A stretch of 64,000 bases of DNA from Flagellimonas pelagia (GTDB lineage: Bacteria > Bacteroidota > Bacteroidia > Flavobacteriales > Flavobacteriaceae). The stretch is taken from assembly GCF_003584135.1 (NCBI RefSeq), contig NZ_QXFI01000036.1, positions 518,350 through 582,349 on the forward strand, read 5' to 3'. The position numbers and the translations under genes are program-made. Numbering within the stretch: the first letter of the stretch is position 1; each line of letters begins with the position of its first letter. Under the pieces are notes generated by a model that was given only the letters and a program-made list of their open reading frames with translations, was not told the origin of the DNA and did not search any database. Shown here piece by piece: positions 10,145 through 17,306 of this stretch.

Positions 10145-11155
10145 ATGACATTTCCAAAGCATTTTCGCTACCGGTGTCCCAAGCACAAAAAAAAGGTAGT
10201 CCCAACATTCTGTGCCTTTATTTTGGCACTTGTAGGCATCTGCCTGCCAAACTTACTATCAGGACAAACCCCTTCGGATGCATTAATGATGCGCTCCAAG
10301 AACGTTTGTGTACTGTTTTCTTATGACATGGGTACTTTTGACAGATATTGGGAGGGATCTTACCTCAGATCCAACCAAACAGTGGCCACAGTTGACCGGA
10401 ACACCATAATGCCCATGGCGGCCATAGGTATTTTGGATGATTTGAACTTTTATATCAGTCTACCTTATGTGAGCACAGAGTCTTCAGAACCTAATGGGGG
10501 TAAATTTACCGGGGCCCGAGGTTTTCAGGATATTGGCTTTGCCGTAAAATATAGGGCCATACAGACAGCATTGGGCAGTGGTAAACTTACTGCGCTGGCT
10601 ACCGCCGGCTTTTCCACGCCCTTTACCAATTATCTTTCGGATTATAGGCCATATAGTATTGGGTCTGGGGCTCCTGAATTTTCACTCCGGGGTATTGGAC
10701 AATACCAATGGAACAATGGATTTTATGTACGCGCGGCATTGGCCCATCTTTGGAGGGGTTACACCGAGGCGGAACGCGACTATTATTACAACAATGGAAG
10801 CTACTACACCGCTTGGATGGATATTCCCAATGCCTGGACCTACGAAGGAATCCTAGGAAAATGGTTCTTCAACACCTCCTTGAAACTGGAATTGAGCTAC
10901 TTCAGCCTAAACTCCACCAGTGGGGATGATATTAGGGCCTATAATGCAGCGCAACCCACCAACAAGGTCGAGTCAGACAGGATCGGATTATCTGCCCAAT
11001 ATTTCTTTAAATCGATAAAAGGGTTGGGGATCGTCGCCTATCATAACCGAGTGGTGGACGGAAGGAACACTCCGAAATTGAGCAACACCGGATTTGGGAT
11101 CACCTACCAGTTCAACGTAATCAAAAAACAAACTGATGAAAAAGATGCGCAATAA
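10145..11155 (+). CDS. Probable outer-membrane beta-barrel protein
   Basis: 336 residues from the ATG at 10145; an in-frame TTG 36 bases upstream is a less likely start. A basic N terminus and hydrophobic segment (about 23-40) end at LLSGQ, a plausible signal cleavage. The rest is rich in alternating aromatic/polar strands with repeated Gly and Tyr, ending in an amphipathic strand (GFGITYQFN), as in outer-membrane porin or transporter-like barrels. I cannot assign a family with certainty. Its 3' end overlaps the next gene by 20 bases, so the two are translationally coupled and it may serve the haloperoxidase-like protein. Confidence 0.7.
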   Translation: MTFPKHFRYRCPKHKKKVVPTFCAFILALVGICLPNLLSGQTPSDALMMRSKNVCVLFSYDMGTFDRYWEGSYLRSNQTVATVDRNTIMPMAAIGILDDLNFYISLPYVSTESSEPNGGKFTGARGFQDIGFAVKYRAIQTALGSGKLTALATAGFSTPFTNYLSDYRPYSIGSGAPEFSLRGIGQYQWNNGFYVRAALAHLWRGYTEAERDYYYNNGSYYTAWMDIPNAWTYEGILGKWFFNTSLKLELSYFSLNSTSGDDIRAYNAAQPTNKVESDRIGLSAQYFFKSIKGLGIVAYHNRVVDGRNTPKLSNTGFGITYQFNVIKKQTDEKDAQ

Positions 11156-12686
11156 AATTATCACCCTAGTCCTAGCTTTGGGCCTAGCCATTTTTGTTTC
11201 CTGCGAAAAGGACACCCCAAGATATCTGCCCTATGAAGGGTATAGTTTTACCGAGCTCAATGAAAATGGAGGGGATTGGACCCCGGTTTTGGAGGATTCC
11301 GGAGCGTCCATTACAGTGGATGCGCCAGATGCAACGGATTCACAGGCCTATCAGGATGAGCTTGCAGATATGAAACAAGCAATGGCCAACATGACCTCCG
11401 AGCAAAAGAAAGCGGTAAAGTATTGGACCAACAACCCCGCCATTCGTTGGAACGAGATAGCATTGGAACTTATCGCCAAATACAACCTGATTCCTGGTCC
11501 AAATGCAGATGGCACCTATACGTTGCCCAATCCGGCCAATCCAGAAGGTCCACCGGCTTTTCCCTTTGCACACCCACCATATGCTTGTAGGGCCTTGGCC
11601 TACATGTCCGTGGCACAATTTGATGGACTCATCACGGCTTGGCACTATAAATACGAGTATAACAGGGCCGCTCCCTACCAATTGGATGAGGACATTGATT
11701 ATGCCTATGAAGAAAATGACATTCCCTCCTACCCTTCGGATGGTGCCGTGATTGCAAGGGCCTCACGAAAAATTTTAACGGCCATGTTTCCCCTTGAAGC
11801 GGAATATCTTCAAAAATTGGAAGAGGAAAACTTAGAAAGTTTGCTGTTGTCAGGAGGATATGTGACAAGTGACATTGATGCAGGACTTGTCATTGGTGAT
11901 GCTGTTTCAGCGACAGGATTGGCAAGAGCTGCCAACGATGGGATGAAAAATGCCCAAACCCCAAAAGCTGTTTCGGATTCCATCAAGCAAGCAGCTTATG
12001 ACCGATTTGGTTGGGCTTGGGACAACTTGGAAATTCCGGTACGTCCCGTGGGTCTTACCCCTCTATTTGGAAAAGTGACCATGTGGAGCATTGCTGATGT
12101 GGAAAGTGTGCGCCCTATTGCTCCTCCACAACTGGATTCACAGGAGTTTCTGGATGATGTGCAACTACTCAAAGATTATGCCCGTAATATGACCGACGAA
12201 CACAGAAGGATCGCCAATTTTTGGCAAGATGGTCTAGGCACGTATACGCCCCCTGGGCATTGGAACCGCATTGCCAATGAGATCATTGTGGAACACCAAC
12301 TGAACCCATTGCAGACCACCCGCACCTTAGCCTATATGAACATGGCCATCATGGATTCCGGAATCAGTTGTTGGGATGCCAAGTACTATTACCATTATCC
12401 GCGACCGATACAAATGATCGAGAATTTTGAGACCATTGCGGGTACCCCGAACTTTCCGAGTTATACGTCCGGGCACAGTGTGTTTTCAGCGGCAGCATCT
12501 GAAGTTTTGGCCTATATTTTTCCTGATGAGGCCGCCAAAGTACGTGGATGGGCAGAAGAAGCGGCCATTTCTAGGGTATATGGAGGCATTCACTGGAGCT
12601 TTGATGCTTTTGTGGGCACAGATCAAGGAAGGGAGGTTGCCCAATATACCATTGACCGAGCCAAAGCGGACGGAGCGGATAATTAA
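11136..12686 (+). CDS. Vanadium-dependent haloperoxidase-like (PAP2 superfamily) lipoprotein
   Basis: 516 residues. A lipoprotein signal ends FVSCEKD. The C-terminal half carries the complete vanadate/phosphate-binding pattern of the superfamily: K416 and R423 (KYYYHYPRP), S445-G446-H447 (SYTSGHS) and R480...H486 (SRVYGGIH), with the same K-to-R and R-to-H spacings as fungal chloroperoxidase. The N-terminal part (about 95-300) resembles a second, ligand-poor PAP2-like half. It may oxidise halides or act as a phosphatase; sequence alone does not decide. The start may instead be the ATG nine bases later (MRNK). Coupled to the barrel protein upstream. Confidence 0.85.
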   Translation: MKKMRNKIITLVLALGLAIFVSCEKDTPRYLPYEGYSFTELNENGGDWTPVLEDSGASITVDAPDATDSQAYQDELADMKQAMANMTSEQKKAVKYWTNNPAIRWNEIALELIAKYNLIPGPNADGTYTLPNPANPEGPPAFPFAHPPYACRALAYMSVAQFDGLITAWHYKYEYNRAAPYQLDEDIDYAYEENDIPSYPSDGAVIARASRKILTAMFPLEAEYLQKLEEENLESLLLSGGYVTSDIDAGLVIGDAVSATGLARAANDGMKNAQTPKAVSDSIKQAAYDRFGWAWDNLEIPVRPVGLTPLFGKVTMWSIADVESVRPIAPPQLDSQEFLDDVQLLKDYARNMTDEHRRIANFWQDGLGTYTPPGHWNRIANEIIVEHQLNPLQTTRTLAYMNMAIMDSGISCWDAKYYYHYPRPIQMIENFETIAGTPNFPSYTSGHSVFSAAASEVLAYIFPDEAAKVRGWAEEAAISRVYGGIHWSFDAFVGTDQGREVAQYTIDRAKADGADN

Positions 12687-12695
12687 AATCTAAAC

Positions 12696-13307
12696 TCAAT
12701 GACTATTAATGGCCCTAAAGGTGAGATTCACCCTTGGGGCCTTTATCATTTTGGTGGGCGGCAGTCGGTGTAACCAATGGGTCTGTGTTGTGCCCTTCAT
12801 CACCAAAAGGCTGCCATGTTCCAACACCAAACCTACTTTTTCCTGGGTTTGTTTGTGTTTGAAGGCAAACTTTCGTTCCGCTCCAAAACTCATCGAGGCG
12901 ATGGCCCCATTCTTCTTGAGTTCCTTTTCGGCATCACTATGCCAGGCCATTCCTTCTTCCCCGGAATGATACAAATTCAACAAACAGGAATTAAATACTT
13001 CCCCGGTGAGCTTTTCAGATAGCTTTTTCAGTTCCAAAAGTTCCTTGGTCCAAGGCAATGCCTTCTTGGTGTTGTTGGAATAGGTGTAATCGAAAGGTTG
13101 GTCACCATACCAAGCCACCTTCCGTTTGGTTACGATGCGTTTTCCGAAAATTACGGCCACATCATTTTCCCAAGCAATGGTCTCCATCAATTTTTGATAA
13201 TACGCATTGGCTTCATCCAAATCCATGATGGTGCCATAGTAGTTTACAATACCATCACTAGGCAACCAATTGTGGTTGTGGTCCACCTCATTGCTGAACA
13301 AATCCAT
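12696..13307 (-). CDS. alkB: AlkB-like 2-oxoglutarate/Fe(II) DNA dealkylase
   Basis: 203 residues from the ATG at 13307 (an in-frame ATG at 13346 lies deep inside the previous gene). It shows the AlkB signature in order: LYHSGEEGMAWHSDAEKEL with the HxD iron ligands, a distal His in THWLHRLPP, and the 2-oxoglutarate-binding PRVNLTFR near the end. The short N terminus is like human ALKBH2/3 and related bacterial proteins. It should remove methyl groups such as 1-methyladenine and 3-methylcytosine from DNA or RNA by oxidation. Last gene of a four-gene repair operon; its start overlaps the previous gene by 20 bases. It converges with the haloperoxidase gene, leaving a 9-base gap. Confidence 0.92.
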   Translation of the reverse strand: MDLFSNEVDHNHNWLPSDGIVNYYGTIMDLDEANAYYQKLMETIAWENDVAVIFGKRIVTKRKVAWYGDQPFDYTYSNNTKKALPWTKELLELKKLSEKLTGEVFNSCLLNLYHSGEEGMAWHSDAEKELKKNGAIASMSFGAERKFAFKHKQTQEKVGLVLEHGSLLVMKGTTQTHWLHRLPPTKMIKAPRVNLTFRAINSH

Positions 13308-13539
13308 CTTTCCATTTTTTATACAATCCTTGCATACAGTGTCCACAGGGTCGATATCCCATTACTATGGCTTCATTTTCAGAATTAAAGAAAATACGGT
13401 TTCCCCTTTTCATCCGTTTGCCCGATTTACATTTCAAGATACCATAAATCTTCAACTTCCTGTTGCCTCCAAATTGGATTTCCCCAGACTTGATTTTACT
13501 TCTGACTTCATTATCACCTAAATCTGCATGATGTAGCAT
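13288..13539 (-). CDS. Stand-alone Ada-type metal-binding domain protein
   Basis: 83 residues from the ATG at 13539, which follows the upstream TGA at once (TGAAATG). It matches the N-terminal zinc/methyl-acceptor domain of Ada: KLKIYGILKCKSGKRM, then NRIFFNSENEA and a YRPCGHC motif. Three cysteines are visible; aligned on the GI(F/L) motif, the residue at Ada Cys38, the methylphosphotriester acceptor, is Lys, and Cys42 is not clearly kept. So it may bind metal differently or have lost methyl transfer. Here the domain is a separate protein beside an AraC-MGMT protein that lacks it. Confidence 0.8.
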   Translation of the reverse strand: MLHHADLGDNEVRSKIKSGEIQFGGNRKLKIYGILKCKSGKRMKRGNRIFFNSENEAIVMGYRPCGHCMQGLYKKWKDGFVQQ

Positions 13540-13540
13540 T

Positions 13541-14254
13541 TCAACTGACCGCATCATGAAAAATAATTCCCAAAGTGTAGCGCTCTCCCCAATGCAGTTC
13601 ACTTACACCATGTTTCATGTTTACACGGTAATAGCCATTTTTTCCTTGAACCGGTCTAAAATTCGTGGTGAATAGTAGCACATCCCCTTTTTTAGGTTGC
13701 AACACTATGGCTTTGGATTGCGCCCTGGGCGTCTGTTGAGTCAACACAAACTCTCCACCAGCATAATCCACAGTAGGCTCGCTCAAAAATAAAACTGCTT
13801 GCATTGGAAAATAGACCTCGCCATATAAATCTTGGTGTAAGGTGTTGAATCCGCCTTCTCCATATTTCAAAATCAACGGTGTTGGTTTGGTTTGATGGTT
13901 TTGCCAGCAATCTTCCAATAATTGTTGATGGGTATTGGGAAATTGATTATCCATTTTCAAGGCTTTCATCCAAAGATTGGCTATTGGCGCCAAATGGGGA
14001 TAAAGTTCCGTCCGTAACGTTTGAATAATCTCCGGCAAGGGATAATCAAAATACTTGTATTCTCCCGACCCAAAGCGGTAACGCTCCATCACTACCGTTT
14101 TGCGGTATCCTTCCGGTTTATCATATAGCCTCTTCAAACTCTCTACTTCTGCATCGGTCAATAGGTTCGATATCAAACCATACCCTTTGTTGTGCAAACT
14201 TTCGGCAATGGTATCCCAATCCAGTTGCTTGATTCGCTCTGAAATCCTATCCAT
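13541..14254 (-). CDS. 2OG-Fe(II) oxygenase of the alkylation-repair operon
   Basis: 237 residues. It has the double-stranded beta-helix oxygenase ligands: HQD (about residue 138) in a LHQDLYGE motif, a distal His about residue 214 (MKHGVSEL) and a nearby Arg (ERYTLGIIF) for 2-oxoglutarate. It resembles a prolyl-hydroxylase-like family often found next to Ada/AlkB genes and not characterised in detail, to my knowledge. It lies between the AraC-MGMT gene (26 bases upstream) and the Ada-domain gene (adjacent), which suggests a role in alkylation damage. Its substrate is unknown. Confidence 0.85.
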   Translation of the reverse strand: MDRISERIKQLDWDTIAESLHNKGYGLISNLLTDAEVESLKRLYDKPEGYRKTVVMERYRFGSGEYKYFDYPLPEIIQTLRTELYPHLAPIANLWMKALKMDNQFPNTHQQLLEDCWQNHQTKPTPLILKYGEGGFNTLHQDLYGEVYFPMQAVLFLSEPTVDYAGGEFVLTQQTPRAQSKAIVLQPKKGDVLLFTTNFRPVQGKNGYYRVNMKHGVSELHWGERYTLGIIFHDAVS

Positions 14255-14279
14255 ATTTATTCAGATTTAATTGTACGGA

Positions 14280-15134
14280 TTAAGCTTCCGGATGGGTATC
14301 GGTCTGTGCGGCTTCCCAACCAATGATTGCCGTTTTTCGGGTGTTGCCCCACATATACCCTCCAATTTTTCCAGTGGATTGGATCACACGGTGGCAAGGG
14401 ATCAAGAATGCTACGGGATTATTCCCTATGGCAGTCCCCACTGCCCTTGAAGCATTCGGTTTTTCTATCTTTTGAGCGATGTCACCATAGGTGACCAAAC
14501 TTCCCATGGGGATCTTGAGCAACGTTTCCCATACTTTCAATTGGAAAGGGGTGCCGTTCAAATGTAATTTGATCTGATCCAGTTTGCTCCAATCGTGCTG
14601 AAAAATGAACAGCCCATCTTGTTGATGCTTGTCCAATAATTGCTGGTAATGGGCATTGGGGAATCGGGATTTCAGTTCGTTAAAGGCCAGTTGCACATTA
14701 TCCATGAAAGACATGTGGCAAATACCCTTCTCAGTAGAAGCTACGATCATTTTACCAAATGGGCTTTCGGCAAAGCTATAATTGATATGTAGATTTTCAC
14801 CCCCATTTTTAAACTCCCCTGGGGTCATCCCCTCAATCCCCACAAAAAGATCATGTAACCTGCCCGTACCAGAAAATCCTGTTTCCCATGCAGCATCGGC
14901 CAAGGTGGTCCCTTTCTGTTTCAATAGCTGTTTGGCGTGTTCCACACTGATGTACTGCATAAACTTTTTAGGGCTTACCCCTGCCCATTCGGTGAACAAA
15001 CGTTGAAAATGATATGGGCTTACATGTATGGTCTCCGCAATCTCCCCCAAAGAGGGCTGCTCCTGAAAATGCTCCTGAATAAACGCAATTGCCTTGGCAA
15101 TCCGGTTGTAGTTGAATTCTGCTTGACTTGTCAT
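14280..15134 (-). CDS. AraC-type regulator fused to O6-methylguanine-DNA methyltransferase (Ada without its zinc domain)
   Basis: 284 residues: an AraC helix-turn-helix region (about 8-100, ending at GVSPKKFMQYISVEHAK and the second helix pair) followed by a ribonuclease-like spacer and the MGMT domain (about 195-280) with the active-site motif IPCHRV (Cys about 245) and the downstream GGYMWG. It repairs O6-methylguanine by irreversible transfer to Cys and likely activates its own operon. The N-terminal methylphosphotriester domain of E. coli Ada is absent; a separate small protein two genes downstream carries that domain. First gene of the operon. Confidence 0.92.
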   Translation of the reverse strand: MTSQAEFNYNRIAKAIAFIQEHFQEQPSLGEIAETIHVSPYHFQRLFTEWAGVSPKKFMQYISVEHAKQLLKQKGTTLADAAWETGFSGTGRLHDLFVGIEGMTPGEFKNGGENLHINYSFAESPFGKMIVASTEKGICHMSFMDNVQLAFNELKSRFPNAHYQQLLDKHQQDGLFIFQHDWSKLDQIKLHLNGTPFQLKVWETLLKIPMGSLVTYGDIAQKIEKPNASRAVGTAIGNNPVAFLIPCHRVIQSTGKIGGYMWGNTRKTAIIGWEAAQTDTHPEA

Positions 15135-15212
15135 GATCTAAATTGTTTAGAGCAAATGTAGGGGCGTATCCCAGGGCTTAAAACCCGAATCTTGCGAACT
15201 TAAACAACCCCA

Positions 15213-16169
15213 TCAACCCAACAATTTTTCCTGGCTTTTCTGAAGGATATCCGACACCCTTTGTTTAAGGGCTTCCGGTTCCAAAATGGTGGCATAATCC
15301 GCAAACATGAGATACCAACGGGCAAAACCGTTGTTCATATCCATGGACATAAAGGTCATCTCCACCCCTTTATCCGTGACTTTTTCAGAAACAAATCCGT
15401 AATATTTTTTCCCGTTCCTGATGTATTTGGCAACGGTCTTGTCCACCAAGATCCTCACCTTGGTCTTTTGTACGTTTTCCCGTTTCTCTCGATGTTCATC
15501 CAAAGTGCCATGTTCAAGTGCGAAAGGTTCGTGCGTTCGTTTGATTCGATGGATCCTATCCGTTCTAAAATGACGGTAATCCATCCGCAGGTGGCAATAC
15601 CCCAAAATATACCAATAGCCATTCTCATGAAAAAGGCCCACCGGTTCTATCTTCCGTTCCGAAGGATCATCTTCCCGTAGGGATTCATACCGTAAAAAAA
15701 CCTGCTTTCGCTCCGCAATACTTTCAAACAAAATCTCAAGGGCATCTGGGACCTCCTTGTTGAACAATTCCTGTCCTGGCACTATGGAAACTTGATTTTC
15801 CAAGGCCTCCACCCAATCCTTTTCACTGCCACGGAGCACGGATTTCAACTTGAACATGGCCGATTCATAATATGCCCCGAGTGATTTATCGGTGAATTTT
15901 TGCATCAACTTTTCGGCAGCCACAAAGCTTCCCGCTTCTTCACGCGTGAACATGACAGGTGGCAAACGATACCCTTCCATAATGGAATACCCTATACCTG
16001 CCTCGCTCGCTATGGGTACCCCGGAAGCCTCCAAAGTGTGGATATCCCTGTAAATGGTGCGAAGGCTCACTTCAAAGCGGTCGGCCAATTCCTGGGCCTT
16101 TACAATCTTTTTGGACTGTAACTGGATCAAGATGGCAACAATCCTATCAAAACGTTTCACGGTATCCAT
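15213..16169 (-). CDS. WYL-domain transcriptional regulator (YafY-like)
   Basis: 318 residues from the ATG at 16169 (MDTVKRFDRI); upstream in-frame ATGs at 16241 and 16175 add a tail untypical of the family. An N-terminal HTH_11 winged helix (about 5-60, LADRFEVSLRTIYRDIHTLE) is followed by a WYL domain (about 125-215, with YWYILGYCHLRMDYRHFRTDRI) and a C-terminal WCX extension. WYL domains sense nucleic acid or other ligands. It is divergent from the DinB-like gene, and two palindromes in the 186-base gap next to the DinB promoter are likely its operators. Confidence 0.9.
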   Translation of the reverse strand: MDTVKRFDRIVAILIQLQSKKIVKAQELADRFEVSLRTIYRDIHTLEASGVPIASEAGIGYSIMEGYRLPPVMFTREEAGSFVAAEKLMQKFTDKSLGAYYESAMFKLKSVLRGSEKDWVEALENQVSIVPGQELFNKEVPDALEILFESIAERKQVFLRYESLREDDPSERKIEPVGLFHENGYWYILGYCHLRMDYRHFRTDRIHRIKRTHEPFALEHGTLDEHREKRENVQKTKVRILVDKTVAKYIRNGKKYYGFVSEKVTDKGVEMTFMSMDMNNGFARWYLMFADYATILEPEALKQRVSDILQKSQEKLLG

Positions 16170-16310
16170 TCCCATAATTGCGTAGGCTATCTCCCAAAGA
16201 TAGGACTTAAGCCCAAAGCCATGAGATGATTTCCTTTTCATTTTTTATTGATTTAAACAGGACAACGCTATGTATGCCCTTTATTTTCAAGCAATATTAC
16301 CTATGGACAG

Positions 16311-16375
16311 TGACAACAGTTTGTCAATATTATTTTTTTTCGACCTCATTTTTTTCTACTGACAAAGGGCTGTCA
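16311..16375. promoter_or_regulatory. Twin TGACA-N6-TGTCA palindromes, candidate WYL-regulator operators
   Basis: Two 16-base palindromes of the same architecture: TGACAACAGTTTGTCA at 16311-16326 and TGACAAAGGGCTGTCA at 16360-16375, with centres 49 bases apart (nearly five helical turns). They lie in the divergent gap between the WYL regulator and the DinB gene, and the right one overlaps the expected -33 region of the DinB promoter. This is the placement expected for a dimeric regulator binding two sites. Confidence 0.65.
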
Positions 16376-16386
16376 CACCCCCCTTC

Positions 16387-16394
16387 TACCTTTG
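16387..16394 (+). promoter_or_regulatory. -7 promoter box for the DinB-family gene
   Basis: TACCTTTG matches the Bacteroidota -7 consensus TAnnTTTG exactly. It is 33 bases before the ATG at 16428. The -33 element is not consensus and is covered by the second palindrome, which suggests a controlled promoter. Confidence 0.55.
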
Positions 16395-16427
16395 ATTCAA
16401 ATTCTAAAATCCTTTAAATAAAACATC

Positions 16428-16925
16428 ATGGAAAAAACAGCAGCAACACAGCAAACAATGGAACAAGTCATTACATCAACACAATTATTGGATCACTGGC
16501 AAGGACACAGGAGGTTGACCCGAAGGGTCATTGAGGCCTTCCCCGAAAAAGAATTGTTCGAGCATCAAATCGGAGGTATGCGATCCTTCTCGGAAATGGT
16601 TGCTGAACTTTTGGCCATTGCCGTACCGGGACTTGAAGAAATCGTGAGCAAAAAAACAGTTGAGTTCAGGGAGAAAAGTGATTTTGGCCACAGTAAGAAC
16701 AAAGTTTTGGAACTGTGGGACGAATCCACGGAAAAAATTGACATGCTTTGGAGCCAAATTGGTTTAGAGCGTTTTCAAGAGTATATCAAACTCTTCGGGC
16801 AGTATGAAGGTACCGTTCAGTCATCGATTTTCTATTTTATCGATAATGAGATCCACCACAGGGGGCAAGCTTATGTGTATTTGCGCTCCTTGAACATTGA
16901 ACCGCCGTTTTTCTACGAGCGATAA
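16428..16925 (+). CDS. DinB/YfiT-family metal-binding four-helix protein
   Basis: 165 residues with a DinB-like helical-bundle pattern: an early helix with LLDHWQGHRRL, a mid segment around MRSFSEMVAELL, and the C-terminal motif IDNEIHHRGQAYVYLR, which gives the His ligands and the HHRGQ signature of the family. Proteins of this fold bind a divalent metal; some are thiol transferases, many have no known role. It is divergent from the WYL regulator and followed 11 bases later by a small gene. Confidence 0.85.
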   Translation: MEKTAATQQTMEQVITSTQLLDHWQGHRRLTRRVIEAFPEKELFEHQIGGMRSFSEMVAELLAIAVPGLEEIVSKKTVEFREKSDFGHSKNKVLELWDESTEKIDMLWSQIGLERFQEYIKLFGQYEGTVQSSIFYFIDNEIHHRGQAYVYLRSLNIEPPFFYER

Positions 16926-16936
16926 AAAGTAAGACA

Positions 16937-17155
16937 ATGAAGACCGTTTTAGTTTTTAAGACCTCGGTATTGGGCAAAGGACAGGTGAAGACCCTTAAAC
17001 CCTTATTGAACCAATTGATCACCAAAAACGGACAGTGGAATTTTGACCTGGAGGATTGCGACAACATTCTCCGGGTCGAATCCCAGCACGTGAGGGCACA
17101 TACGATTTCAACCTTATTGGAAAAAAATGGCTTTAGTTGTGAAGAACTCCATTGA
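16937..17155 (+). CDS. Small ferredoxin-fold-like hypothetical protein
   Basis: 72 residues, starting 11 bases after the DinB stop, so likely the same transcript. The pattern of strand (TVLVFKTSV), helix (VKTLKPLLNQLI), strand (WNFDLED, NILRVES) and helix (ISTLLEKNG) resembles the HMA/ACT ferredoxin fold, but the metal-binding CxxC is missing. Function unknown. Coding status is supported by position and regular structure. Confidence 0.7.
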   Translation: MKTVLVFKTSVLGKGQVKTLKPLLNQLITKNGQWNFDLEDCDNILRVESQHVRAHTISTLLEKNGFSCEELH

Positions 17156-17261
17156 AGATGCTTCCCCAAGCGCAAATCATGAAAAAGAAAACGGCCAAAA
17201 CCACCGATTAAGGGATTTTGACCGCGCATTTCGTTTTTGGACGATCAGGCCCAACCATCAA

Positions 17262-17306
17262 AAAAAGTCGGCATCTTGATCTTTTGGGTCAGATGCCCGC
17301 TTTTTG
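17262..17306. terminator. Possible bidirectional terminator between convergent genes
   Basis: An imperfect hairpin with A-run on one side and T-run on the other: the left arm around aaaaaagtcggcatc pairs with gatgcccgcttttt. It lies at the convergent ends of the small ferredoxin-fold gene and the BNR gene and covers the last codons of the latter. Pairing has mismatches, so confidence is modest. Confidence 0.35.

Noticed and set aside
12700..12750. Hairpin GGCCCTAAAGGTGA ... near-complement, resembling a terminator after the haloperoxidase gene
   Set aside because: It falls on the conserved AlkB coding segment PRVNLTFR and has no proper T-run; the pairing is a by-product of the codons.
16837..17229. 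130-codon minus-strand ORF over the DinB and small gene
   Set aside because: Fully antisense to two genes with clear coding features; no family match in its sequence.
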